From contig FR891984.1 of NCBI GenBank assembly GCA_000434235.1, positions 1 to 23,579 of the forward strand: 23,579 nucleotides of DNA. Direction: 5' to 3'. Positions 1 through 7,846 of the stretch are shown here, piece after piece; position 1 is the stretch's first letter, and each line of letters begins with the position of its first letter. The notes under the pieces are model-generated. The model was not told where the DNA came from and did no database searches. It worked only from the letters and a program-made list of their open reading frames with translations. A program made the position numbers and the translations under genes. The stretch comes from Alistipes sp. CAG:268 (GTDB lineage Bacteria; Bacteroidota; Bacteroidia; Bacteroidales; Rikenellaceae).

Positions 1-355
1 GTTGGCGGATGTGCCGCAGGCGGGCGCGGCGGTTGAGACTCTGGAATGTTTTGCCCGTGACGAAGAGCACAAGGACCGTGGAGACAATCCCCGACACGAC
101 GATCGCCCAGAGGTTTTCGAGGATGACCCGGTAGGAGTCCATCAGCCCCACGCCGTAGGGCACGAAGAAGAGGGCCATGGCCCCGAGCAGGAAGCGCGCG
201 GCGGGACGCACCCGCTCGGCGGGCACCCACCTCAGGCAGAGGCTTGCGAAGAGAAGGATCATCCCGATGATGTTCCCCGAGACGTAACCTCCCGTGAGCA
301 GGCTCAGGGCGTTGCCCGCAAGCCAGAAAAAGAGGATGTAGAAAAGTCCTGTCAT
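1..355 (-). CDS. CidA/LrgA-family membrane protein (3' end cut by window edge)
   Basis: The reading frame opens with ATG at 355 and stays open for 118 codons to the left edge, so the C-terminus is missing. The protein starts MTGLFYILFFWLAGNALS and is almost wholly hydrophobic, with about four membrane segments. The family features visible are a GGYVSGNIIGMILLF segment, RWVPAERVRPAARFLL, and MALFFVPYGVGLMDSY near residues 65-80, which match the CidA/LrgA holin-like family. In that family the protein usually pairs with a CidB/LrgB partner encoded directly downstream, which here would lie outside the window. Proposed roles in other bacteria are modulation of murein hydrolase activity and, more recently, transport of small organic acids such as pyruvate; the role here is not shown by the sequence. 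The gene follows the feo operon in the same direction but has its own promoter-like box at 504-511. Confidence 0.85.
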   Translation of the reverse strand, partial: MTGLFYILFFWLAGNALSLLTGGYVSGNIIGMILLFASLCLRWVPAERVRPAARFLLGAMALFFVPYGVGLMDSYRVILENLWAIVVSGIVSTVLVLFVTGKTFQSLNRRARLRHIRQ

Positions 356-449
356 ATCCGGTACGTGTGACTGGTTGCATGCGTGCGGCGGCAGTCCGGA
401 AGCGGGGGCACCCCGTCCGGCGGGCGGGAACCCGACACCCGGAAACAGC

Positions 450-481
450 CGCTCCGGAACCTTTCTGCGGGTTCCGGAGCG
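450..481 (-). terminator. 12-bp stem-loop between the feo operon and the cidA-like gene
   Basis: A perfect 12-bp inverted repeat (450-461 pairing with 470-481) encloses an 8-base loop. On the minus strand the hairpin lies after the last feo gene, and is followed only by a weak T-run (TGTTTCC). It may be the terminator of the feo operon. Because a -7 promoter box lies upstream of it at 504-511, it could instead sit in the leader of the cidA-like gene. Confidence 0.5.
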
Positions 482-503
482 TCCGGTGCCGCATTTCGGG
501 CGG

Positions 504-511
504 CAAAGATA
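504..511 (-). promoter_or_regulatory. Bacteroidota -7 box (TATCTTTG) before the cidA-like gene
   Basis: A perfect TATCTTTG on the minus strand lies 13 bases past the stop of the FeoB-associated gene and about 150 bases ahead of the cidA-like ATG. I see no TTG box at 19-21 bases upstream, so the call rests on the -7 element alone. Transcription from it would start near 497 and include the 450-481 hairpin in the leader. Confidence 0.45.
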
Positions 512-524
512 GTGTATCCACTCC

Positions 525-671
525 TTATTTGTTCTTCCGGTGGGGACAATTTTGCGTACAGCACGACGCACAGCCGCGGCTCCGGCCCCGGAACAGCCGC
601 CACAGCCGCCTCGCGACCGCCGCCGCAACGGCGATCCCGATCCCCCAGACGACCACATCCTGCCACTCCAT
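525..671 (-). CDS. FeoB-associated Cys-rich small membrane protein
   Basis: A 48-residue open frame begins three bases after the feoB stop codon and ends in TAA at 525. Residues about 5-20 form a hydrophobic segment (VVVWGIGIAVAAAVA), followed by an Arg-rich stretch and a Cys cluster CASCCTQNC (C34, C37, C38, C42), then a basic tail. This order of one short membrane helix, basic linker and clustered cysteines, encoded directly after feoB, is the known pattern of the FeoB-associated Cys-rich family (sometimes called FeoC-like, though unrelated to E. coli FeoC). The cysteines could bind iron or another metal or sense redox state; this is inference. The tight spacing argues for translation coupled to feoB. 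Confidence 0.85.
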   Translation of the reverse strand: MEWQDVVVWGIGIAVAAAVARRLWRLFRGRSRGCASCCTQNCPHRKNK

Positions 672-674
672 GCC

Positions 675-3230
675 TCAGAACAGCAGCGCTGCGTGATAGA
701 TGACCCATGCCACAACCCATGCGACGGCCGTATCGTAGACAACCGACGCGATCGCCCAGCGCCATCCCGCCTCGGCGCCGATGGCGACGACCGTGGCGAT
801 GCACGGAATGTAGAGCAGGATGAATGCAAGGAAGGCGAGCACCGATGCGCGCGTGAAGTCGCCGCTGGCGATCAGTCTCTGCCCGAGCGAGCGCTCCCCG
901 TCGGAAGACTTCTCCGACAGGTCGGCCACGCGGATCTCCGTCGGTCCGTCTGCTCCGCCGATAACCACCTCTGCACCATCGGTTTGTCCTGCATTACCTG
1001 ATGCAATGCTTCGGGCCGACGCCGTGGTCGTCTCAGGCTCGCCGTCCGTTGCCGGAACCTCTTCGGCATAGAGCACGCCGAGCGTCGAGACGACGATCTC
1101 CTTGGCCGAGACGCCCGACAGCAGCGCCACGCCCGACTTCCAGTTGAGCCCCAGCGGCGTGAAGACCGGTTCGCAGACCTTGCCGATCCGCCCGAGGTAG
1201 GAGTTGGCATAGTCGGTCGTCCCGTCGCTGCGCACCTCCTCGCGGGGATAGTAGCTCAGAAACCAGACGACGAGCGATCCGATGAGGATGATGCCGCCCA
1301 TCTTGCGCAGGTACTGCGCACAGCGGTCCCACATGTGCGAGAGGGTCGTCTTCCAGGTCGGCAGGCGGTAGGGCGGAAGCTCCATGACGAAGGGGGTCTC
1401 ATCGACCGGGAAGAGAAAGCGCCGCATGAGCCGCGCCGTGACGATAGCCAGGAGGATGCCCAGCAGGTAGAGCGCCATCATCATCAGCCCGGAATTGCCC
1501 GGGAAGAAGGTCCCGGTGAGCAGGATGTAGATCGGCAGCCGGGCGCTGCACGACATGAACGGCGTGATGAGGATGGTGATCAGGCGGCTGCTGCGGCTCT
1601 CGATCGTCCGGCAGGCCATGATGGCCGGGACGTTGCAGCCGAAGCCCATGATCATCGGGATGAATGACTTGCCGTGCAGGCCGATGCGGTGCATCACACG
1701 GTCCATGATGAAGGCCGCGCGGGCCAGGTAGCCCGAATCCTCCAGAAACGAAATGAACAGGTAGAGGATCATGATCTGCGGCAGGAAGACGATCACCGAA
1801 CCCACGCCGCCGATCGCCCCGTCGATGAGCATGTCGCGCAGGGCGCCGTCGGGCAGCAGGGCATCGACGCCGCGGCCGATCCAACCGACCAGCGCATCGA
1901 TCCACTCCTGCGGATAGGCCCCGAGGCTGAACGTGCACCAGAACATGAACCACATGAGGGCGAAGAAGATCGGGAATCCCCACAGCTTGTGGGTCACGAA
2001 GGCGTCGATGAGGCTCGTGGCCGTCACCTGCTCGCGCTGACCCGGGGTGTAGGTCTCGCGCAGCGCCCCCTGGATGAAGCCGTATTTCTGGTCGGCGAAC
2101 GCCGTCTCGATGTCCTCGCCCAGCGCCTCGCCGATCCGGCGGGCCTCGACGTCGCGCAGCGCGATCCACTCGCCGTAATGCGGCGAGCCGCCCAAAGCCT
2201 CCTCGACCTGTCCGTCGCGCTCAAGGAGCTTCATGGCATAATAGCGGGGCGGGAAGGCCTTCGGCAGCTCGCCGCGGTGGTCGCTCAGCGCACCGTTCAG
2301 ACGGCGCAGCCCCTCCTCGATCACCGTGCCCATGTTGATGTGGATGTGCCGCACGCGGTCGTCGCGGTTCTCGAAGACGTCGATCACCGTATCGAGCAGG
2401 GCCTCGATGCCGCGGTTGTTGCGCGCCTCGACGGGCACCATCGGCACGCCGAGCATGCGTCCGAGGCTGTCGTAATCGAGCTTCGCGCCGCTCCGCTCCA
2501 GTTCGTCGTACATGTTCAGCGCCACGACCATGCGCGGGTTGATGTCGATCAGCTCGGTCGTCAGGTAGAGGTTCCGCTCGAGGTTCGAGGCCACCACCGA
2601 GTTGATGATCACGTCGGGGGTCTTCTCGGCGATGTGGCGGCGCACGAAACGCTCCTCGGGCGTATAGGCCGTCAGGGCGTAGGTTCCCGGGAGGTCGGTC
2701 ACCTCGAAGCGGTAGCCGCGGTAGGTGCGGAAACCGAGCTTGGCGCCCACCGTCACGCCGCTGTAGTTGCCCACATGCTCGTGGCCGCCCGAGATGGCAT
2801 TGAAGAGCGACGTCTTGCCGCTGTTGGGGTTGCCGACCAGCGCCACGGAGATCGTCCGGCTCGTGCGGGCGACCATCTCGTCCACCGACGCGCAGGGGCG
2901 CTCTCCGGCCGCATCCCCGCCCGTTTCGCGCTCGGCATCGGCTTCGGTCCTGCGGCAGGTCTCGCCGCTGCGCCGCTGCTCCTCGGCGAGGAACTCGCTT
3001 GCCTCGGCATCGGAGACGACGACCACCATGTCGGCCTCGCTGCGCCGGAGCGAAATGTCGTAACCCATGATTTTGTATTCGATCGGGTCCTTGAGCGGAG
3101 CGTTCAGAATCACCTCGACACGCTGGCCGCGCACAAAGCCCATCTCCATGATGCGGCGGCGGAACCCGCCGTGCCCCGTCACCTTGACGATCGTTGCCGA
3201 TTCGCCGGTCTTCAGTTCGGATAGACGCAT
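675..3230 (-). CDS. feoB: FeoA-FeoB fusion ferrous iron transporter
   Basis: An 851-residue inner-membrane Fe(II) importer. Residues 1-75 are a FeoA (SH3-like) domain with HGGFRRRIMEMGFVRG; a charged linker follows to about 120. The G domain shows G1 GNPNSGKT (133-140), G2 GVTV (158-161), G3 DLPG (179-182) and G4 NMYD (239-242). The transmembrane half carries the family segments GFGCNVPAIMACRTIESR and FMSCSARLPIY. The chosen ATG at 3230 begins directly with the FeoA fold; an in-frame extension of 26 codons upstream would run across the promoter and is rejected. FeoA is usually a separate protein, but fusions are common in Bacteroidota. The gene heads an operon with the Cys-rich partner three bases downstream. 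A loop before the last helices contains an unexpected GGADGPTEI motif at residues 758-766, described separately. Confidence 0.96.
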   Translation of the reverse strand: MRLSELKTGESATIVKVTGHGGFRRRIMEMGFVRGQRVEVILNAPLKDPIEYKIMGYDISLRRSEADMVVVVSDAEASEFLAEEQRRSGETCRRTEADAERETGGDAAGERPCASVDEMVARTSRTISVALVGNPNSGKTSLFNAISGGHEHVGNYSGVTVGAKLGFRTYRGYRFEVTDLPGTYALTAYTPEERFVRRHIAEKTPDVIINSVVASNLERNLYLTTELIDINPRMVVALNMYDELERSGAKLDYDSLGRMLGVPMVPVEARNNRGIEALLDTVIDVFENRDDRVRHIHINMGTVIEEGLRRLNGALSDHRGELPKAFPPRYYAMKLLERDGQVEEALGGSPHYGEWIALRDVEARRIGEALGEDIETAFADQKYGFIQGALRETYTPGQREQVTATSLIDAFVTHKLWGFPIFFALMWFMFWCTFSLGAYPQEWIDALVGWIGRGVDALLPDGALRDMLIDGAIGGVGSVIVFLPQIMILYLFISFLEDSGYLARAAFIMDRVMHRIGLHGKSFIPMIMGFGCNVPAIMACRTIESRSSRLITILITPFMSCSARLPIYILLTGTFFPGNSGLMMMALYLLGILLAIVTARLMRRFLFPVDETPFVMELPPYRLPTWKTTLSHMWDRCAQYLRKMGGIILIGSLVVWFLSYYPREEVRSDGTTDYANSYLGRIGKVCEPVFTPLGLNWKSGVALLSGVSAKEIVVSTLGVLYAEEVPATDGEPETTTASARSIASGNAGQTDGAEVVIGGADGPTEIRVADLSEKSSDGERSLGQRLIASGDFTRASVLAFLAFILLYIPCIATVVAIGAEAGWRWAIASVVYDTAVAWVVAWVIYHAALLF
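921..1020 (-). other. AT-richer in-frame segment of feoB encoding a GGADGPT motif
   Basis: This part of feoB encodes a hydrophilic loop between the 'SAKEIVVSTLGVLYAEE' helix and the 'VLAFLAFILLYIPC' helix. Residues 755-766 read VVIGGADGPTEI. The codons just before it (ATT, GCA, TCA, GGT, AAT, CAA, GAT, GGT) differ from the GC-ending codons used in most of feoB; I count 24 G or C in the 50 bases 961-1010. A 7-base inverted repeat (GTCGGCC 921-927 and GGCCGAC 1014-1020) flanks the segment, though such short GC-rich repeats can occur by chance. Confidence 0.5.
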
Positions 3231-3252
3231 TTTCGCAGTTCGATTTTGCCCG

Positions 3253-3283
3253 CAAAGATACGATTTCGCGACGAAATGCGCAA
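3253..3283 (-). promoter_or_regulatory. feo operon promoter
   Basis: On the minus strand a TTG (-33, positions 3281-3283) lies 20 bases ahead of a perfect TATCTTTG (-7, positions 3253-3260). This matches the primary sigma factor consensus of Bacteroidota. The expected start near 3246 gives a leader of about 16 bases before the feoB ATG at 3230. I did not see a clear Fur-type operator. Confidence 0.7.
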
Positions 3284-3335
3284 TCCCCATTTGTAGGTAA
3301 CGCCGCACGGGACGCCATATTTCCGGCCGGAAGGG

Positions 3336-4709
3336 TCACCGCTCCCACCCGCCGCCGAGCGCCTTGCACAGCACAACGTAATTGATGTACTGCTGCGACA
3401 CGAGCCCCACCAGCCGTGTCTGCGACTGGTAGAGGTTGCGCTCGGCATCGATCACGTCGAGGTAATCCGACAGGCCGCTGCGGTAGAGCGCCCGCGCCAT
3501 GACGGCGATGCGCCCGTTGGCGGCAACCAGCTCGCGGCAGCGCAAGCTCTCCTCGCGGCAGGTTTCGATGGCCACCAGCGCCTTCTCGACCTCGGAGAAG
3601 GCCGTATAGACGGTCTGCTCGTAGTTGCGCGCCGCCTCGTCGTACTCGGCCACGGCCAGCCGCTCGGCCCGCCGCAGCTTCCCGAAGGCGAACAGCGGCT
3701 CGACAAGCGAACCCGCCGCGGACCACGCCCAGGGATCGGCCCCCGTCAGCCCACTGATCGACGCCGAAGCCACGCCGCCGCGGGCCGTCAGCGAGATCGA
3801 GGGGAAGCGCGCCGCACGGGCCACACCGGCCTGGGCGGCCGCCTGCCGCAGGGTGAAGCGGGCCTCCATGATGTCGGGGCGCCGTTCGAGCAGCTCCGAG
3901 GGAAGTCCCACGGGAATCTCTTCCGGATAGCGGTCGATGCGCAGCATCCGCCCGTCGCCGTCGCCGGGCAGTACGCCCGGCGGATTGCCCAGCAGCGCCG
4001 CAAGCGTCAGCCGCGTCTGCTCGACGGCCCGCAGGTATTGCGGGAGATCGGCCTCGGCCGTATGGACCAGACTCCGGGCCTGCTCGAGCGCCACGCCGTC
4101 CGACATGCCGTAACGGAACATCGAGTCGATGAGCGCCGCCTGTTCGCGTCTCAGCCGTAGCGTCTCACGGGCGATGGACAGGTTGCGCTCGGCCTCGAGC
4201 AGCGTGAAATAGCCCGTAGCGACCTGGGCCGCCAGCGCCAGCCGCACGCCCCGCAGCGACCACTGTGCCGAGGCGATCCCGGCGCGTGCCGCCTGTTTCG
4301 TATGCCTCAGGGCTCCGAAGAGCGACACCTCCCACGAGAGCGTCGGCTCGACGGCATACGACTGTACGATGCCTGTCCGGGAGGTATGGTCGCCCGAGGC
4401 ATCGATCCCCAGGCCCACCTGCGGCAGGTACTGCGCCCGCACGACCCCCAGCCGGGCCTGCGCCTGTTCGACCCGAGCGGCGGCGGCCGCCAGATCGGGA
4501 CTGTTGGCCAGGGCATATCCGACCAGCGTGTCGAGCGTCCGGTCGCCGAAAAGCTCCCACCACCGCTCGCCGAGGCCGGAGGAGTCCTGCGGGAACCCCG
4601 CCGCATGGAGGTAATGGCCGGGGGTCTCCACCTCGGGCGGATAGAGACGCGGGGAGCACGAAGAGAGGACCGCCAGCACGGCGGCCGTTGTCAAGAGCAG
4701 GCGTTTCAT
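3336..4709 (-). CDS. Outer-membrane channel lipoprotein of RND efflux system (NodT/OprM/TolC type)
   Basis: A 457-residue outer-membrane factor. The N-terminus MKRLLLTTAAVLAVLSSC carries a lipobox with Cys18 as the lipidated residue. The mature part has the two-fold repeated coiled-coil organisation of the family, including ANSPDLAAAAARVEQAQARLG early on, LPSELLERRPDIMEARFTL in the middle (a NodT-family hallmark), and SGLSDYLDVIDAERNLYQSQ near the C-terminus. It is the exit duct that joins the pump and adaptor encoded just upstream. Its ATG overlaps the pump stop by four bases (ATGA), indicating translational coupling, and the overlap plus the lipobox fixes the start. The frame stays open far upstream inside the pump gene, but that extension is a shadow. 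Substrates cannot be read from the sequence. Confidence 0.94.
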   Translation of the reverse strand: MKRLLLTTAAVLAVLSSCSPRLYPPEVETPGHYLHAAGFPQDSSGLGERWWELFGDRTLDTLVGYALANSPDLAAAAARVEQAQARLGVVRAQYLPQVGLGIDASGDHTSRTGIVQSYAVEPTLSWEVSLFGALRHTKQAARAGIASAQWSLRGVRLALAAQVATGYFTLLEAERNLSIARETLRLRREQAALIDSMFRYGMSDGVALEQARSLVHTAEADLPQYLRAVEQTRLTLAALLGNPPGVLPGDGDGRMLRIDRYPEEIPVGLPSELLERRPDIMEARFTLRQAAAQAGVARAARFPSISLTARGGVASASISGLTGADPWAWSAAGSLVEPLFAFGKLRRAERLAVAEYDEAARNYEQTVYTAFSEVEKALVAIETCREESLRCRELVAANGRIAVMARALYRSGLSDYLDVIDAERNLYQSQTRLVGLVSQQYINYVVLCKALGGGWER

Positions 4710-7700
4710 GGCTGTACGTTCGTTTTCTGACGTTCGCGGCGGCGTTCGAAACCGCCCACGCGCCCAACAAGGTAATAGAGCGCCGGATAGAGGAAAATGC
4801 CCAGCAGCGTGGCGAAAAGCATGCCGCCGATGAGCGCCACACCCATGATGTTGCGCGCCGTGGCGTAGACTCCGCTGGCGAAGACAAGCGGCAGCACGCC
4901 GAGGATGAACGAGAAGGCGGTCATGAAGATCGGGCGCAGGCGGATGCGGGCCGCACCGACCGCGGCATCCATGAGCGACATTCCCTGCTCGCGGAAGAGC
5001 CGGTCGGCATACTCCACGACGAGGATGGCGTTCTTGGCGGCCAGCCCGATGAGCATCACCAGCGAGATCTGCAGGTAGACGTCGTTCACGTAGAGCGGGT
5101 CGAACAGGTGCATGCCTCCGGTGAAGAGCAGGGCGCCGAGCACGGCCGCCGGCACGCTCAGCATGATCGCCAGCGGCAGCCCCCACGACTCGTAGAGGGC
5201 CGCCAGCGCCAGAAAGGCGAAGGCGATCGCCAGCGCATAGACCGCAGCTCCCGATTTCGAGGCCTTGGCCTCCTGGTAGGAGAGTCCGCTCCAGGCCATC
5301 CCCACATCGGAAGGCAGCACGGCCGCCGCCGTGCGTTCGATCGTATGCATCACGTCGGTCGTCGAGGCGCGTGCCGCGGGCGTCACGGTCAGCGAAACCG
5401 AACGGTAGAGGTTGAACTGAGAGACGTAGGCCGTCCCGACCGTGTCGGTCACCTCGGCCAGCGACGCCACCGGGATGCTCTCGCCCGAAGAGGTCGTGAC
5501 GTAGTAGCTGTCGAGCGAATGCCGGTCGCGGCGGTATTCGGGCGCCGCCTGCAGGTAGGTCTGGTAGAGCTTGCCGAAGCGGGTGAAATTGTTGATGTAG
5601 GCGCCGCCCAGAAGCGCCGTCAGCTCGTTGTAGAGCGTGCCGAGATCGACCCCGGCAGCCAGAGCCCGCTCGCGGTCGATGCGCAGCCGCCGCTGGGGCA
5701 CCCCGGCATCGAACGGCGTGGTCACCGAGGCGATCGACGGGATGCGCTGCAGCGAATCCATCAGGCGCCCGGCCACATCGAGCAGGTATCCGGTCCCGCG
5801 CCCTTCGAGGTCCTGCACCTCGAGCGTGATGCCCGACGTGACGCCCAGCCCCGGAATGGCCGGCGGGATGAAGGCATAGCACTGCGCCTCGGGGACGGCC
5901 GTGTAAAGCGCGCCGGTAAGTTCGCGGGCGATCCTTGCGGCCGAGAGCCTGCGGTCGGCGTAATCGACCAGCTTGACGAAGACGACGCCGCTCGAAGTCG
6001 AGGCGATGCCGGCCATCATGTCGAATCCCGCGGCAAAGGAGGTCGATTCGACCTCGGGCAGCGAGCGGATCGTCCGGTCGGCCGCCGTCATTGCCTCGCG
6101 GGTCATCTGCAGCGACGAGGCGGGCGGCGTCGAGACCATCACCATGACGTAGCCCTGGTCCTCCTCGGGAAGGAAACCCGCCGGAAGGCGGCGCCACACG
6201 AGCAGGATCGCCGCCGAGACCACGGCCACGAAGAGCGCCGTGCGCACGACGTGCCGCACGAGCGCCGGCGTGAAGGCCGCATAGCGCGTCGTCAGGCGGT
6301 CGAACCAGCGGTTGAAGGCCGCGAAGAAACCCCGCTGCGGTGCATCCCGGCGGCGCAGCAGCAGGGCGCAGAGCGCCGGTGAAAGGGTCAGGGCGTTGAA
6401 CGACGAGATGGCCACCGAGACGGCGATCGTCACCGAGAACTGCTGGAAGAGCCGTCCGGTAATGCCTCCGGTGAACGACACCGGGATGAAGACGGCCAGC
6501 AGCACGACGGTCGTGGCGATGATCGGCGAAGCGACATTGCGCATCGCCTCGGCCGTAGCATCGGGCGGGGCCATGCCCCGGGCGATGTTCACCTGCACGG
6601 CCTCGACCACGACGATGGCGTCATCGACCACCAGGCCGATCGCCAGCACCAGTCCCAGCAGCGAGATGATGTTGATCGAGAAGCCGAGCAGCGGGAAGAG
6701 CGCGAAGGCGCCGATGAGCGAGACAGGAATAGCCACGAGCGGGATAACCGTCGCACGCCAGTCCTGGATGAAGAGGTAGATGATGGCCACGACCAGCAGC
6801 AGGGCGATGATCAGCGTGTGGAAGATATCGCGGATGCCGGCGCCGATGCTCTGCGTGCCGTCCACCATGACCGTGGCCTCGATCCCCTCGGGGAAGCGCT
6901 CCGAGAGACGCGCGACAGTGGCCTTCACGGCATTGCCCACGGCCACGGCGTTGCTCCCGGGCTGCTGGTAGACCACCAGCAGCGCCGTAGGGTCGCCCTC
7001 GAAACGCGAGCTGACCCCGTAGGTCTGGCTGCCGAGCGACACGTCGGCCAGGTCGCGCAGGCGAATCTGCTCGCCCGTCGGGGTGGTCCGCACGACGATC
7101 GCGCCGAACTCCTCGGCCGTGGCGATCTGCGGCGGAAGGGTCACCGTATAGGTATAGGTCGTCCCCTTAGGAGCCGGTTCGGCCCCGAACTGACCGGCAG
7201 GATAGATGCCCGCCTGCCGTTCGACGGCGGCCGTCACCTCGCTCACGGGGATGCCGTAATACTTCAGCACGTCGGGGCGCAGCCAGATGCGCATGGCATA
7301 TTCACCGGCCCCCATGATCGAAATCTTGCCCACGCCGTCGATCTTCAGCAGTTCGTTTTGAAGGTTGATGTAGGCGTAGTTCGACAGATACTCGTCGTCG
7401 TAGCGCCCGTCGCTGTGCAGCGAGTAGACCATCAGGAATCCGGTCATCGTCTTGCGCGTCACGACCCCCTGCTGCGTGACCACCGCCGGAAGCTGTGCGG
7501 TGGCCGAGGCCACGTTGTTCTGCGTGAAGATGGCGTCCATGTCGGGATCGGAGCCGATATCGAAGGTCACCTGAAGGGTCATCGAACCGTCGTTGGCCGA
7601 CGTGGACTGCATGTAGAGCATGTCGCTGACCCCCATGACCGACTGGGCCAGGGGCGTGGCCACGGCGTTGTTTACCGTCTCGGCATCGGCCCCGGCATAG

Positions 7701-7843
7701 GAGGCCGTGACCTCGACCACGGGCGGCGTGATGTCGGGATACTGCTCGATGGGGAGCTCCCCGACGGAGACCGTTCCGAGGAGCACGATAACGATCGCCA
7801 GCGAGATGGCGAAGATCGGCCGGGTGATGAAGAAGCGTTCCAT
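4706..7843 (-). CDS. RND multidrug efflux pump, inner-membrane subunit (AcrB/HAE1 type)
   Basis: A 1045-residue proton-driven exporter, the usual length for AcrB homologues. It begins MERFFITRPIFAISLAIVIV, the typical first helix after a short cytoplasmic start. The proton-relay residues are all visible: two Asp in GLVVDDAIVVVEAV (D407 and D408, the same numbers as in AcrB) and Lys937 in GLAAKNAILVVEYADRL. Porter-domain segments include PVVEVTASYAGADAETV and TQNNVASATAQLP. It is the middle gene of a three-gene operon, three bases after the adaptor and overlapping the channel gene. In the family, drugs, bile salts or detergents are captured from the periplasm or membrane and pushed through the channel; a gut habitat makes bile salts plausible, but that is inference. 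Confidence 0.96.
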   Translation of the reverse strand: MERFFITRPIFAISLAIVIVLLGTVSVGELPIEQYPDITPPVVEVTASYAGADAETVNNAVATPLAQSVMGVSDMLYMQSTSANDGSMTLQVTFDIGSDPDMDAIFTQNNVASATAQLPAVVTQQGVVTRKTMTGFLMVYSLHSDGRYDDEYLSNYAYINLQNELLKIDGVGKISIMGAGEYAMRIWLRPDVLKYYGIPVSEVTAAVERQAGIYPAGQFGAEPAPKGTTYTYTVTLPPQIATAEEFGAIVVRTTPTGEQIRLRDLADVSLGSQTYGVSSRFEGDPTALLVVYQQPGSNAVAVGNAVKATVARLSERFPEGIEATVMVDGTQSIGAGIRDIFHTLIIALLLVVAIIYLFIQDWRATVIPLVAIPVSLIGAFALFPLLGFSINIISLLGLVLAIGLVVDDAIVVVEAVQVNIARGMAPPDATAEAMRNVASPIIATTVVLLAVFIPVSFTGGITGRLFQQFSVTIAVSVAISSFNALTLSPALCALLLRRRDAPQRGFFAAFNRWFDRLTTRYAAFTPALVRHVVRTALFVAVVSAAILLVWRRLPAGFLPEEDQGYVMVMVSTPPASSLQMTREAMTAADRTIRSLPEVESTSFAAGFDMMAGIASTSSGVVFVKLVDYADRRLSAARIARELTGALYTAVPEAQCYAFIPPAIPGLGVTSGITLEVQDLEGRGTGYLLDVAGRLMDSLQRIPSIASVTTPFDAGVPQRRLRIDRERALAAGVDLGTLYNELTALLGGAYINNFTRFGKLYQTYLQAAPEYRRDRHSLDSYYVTTSSGESIPVASLAEVTDTVGTAYVSQFNLYRSVSLTVTPAARASTTDVMHTIERTAAAVLPSDVGMAWSGLSYQEAKASKSGAAVYALAIAFAFLALAALYESWGLPLAIMLSVPAAVLGALLFTGGMHLFDPLYVNDVYLQISLVMLIGLAAKNAILVVEYADRLFREQGMSLMDAAVGAARIRLRPIFMTAFSFILGVLPLVFASGVYATARNIMGVALIGGMLFATLLGIFLYPALYYLVGRVGGFERRRERQKTNVQP

Positions 7844-7846
7844 GGC

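Noticed and set aside
1674..3224. 516-codon open frame on the plus strand opposite feoB
   Set aside because: It is antisense to a clearly real transporter gene; the protein is low-complexity, rich in His, Arg, Ala, Asp, with no recognisable domain. Such frames arise in GC-rich genes from codon bias.
3321..3332. 12-base palindrome TTCCGGCCGGAA after the efflux channel gene
   Set aside because: Perfectly self-complementary but with no room for a loop and no T-run; a terminator or operator role is not supported.
4710..6197. N-terminal extension of the outer-membrane channel frame to 953 residues
   Set aside because: The extension lies wholly inside the pump gene in another frame, and the lipoprotein signal at 4709 marks the true start.
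4265..6382. 705-codon open frame on the plus strand opposite the efflux channel and pump genes
   Set aside because: It spans two real genes on the other strand and shows only Arg/Gly/His-rich composition; a codon-bias shadow.
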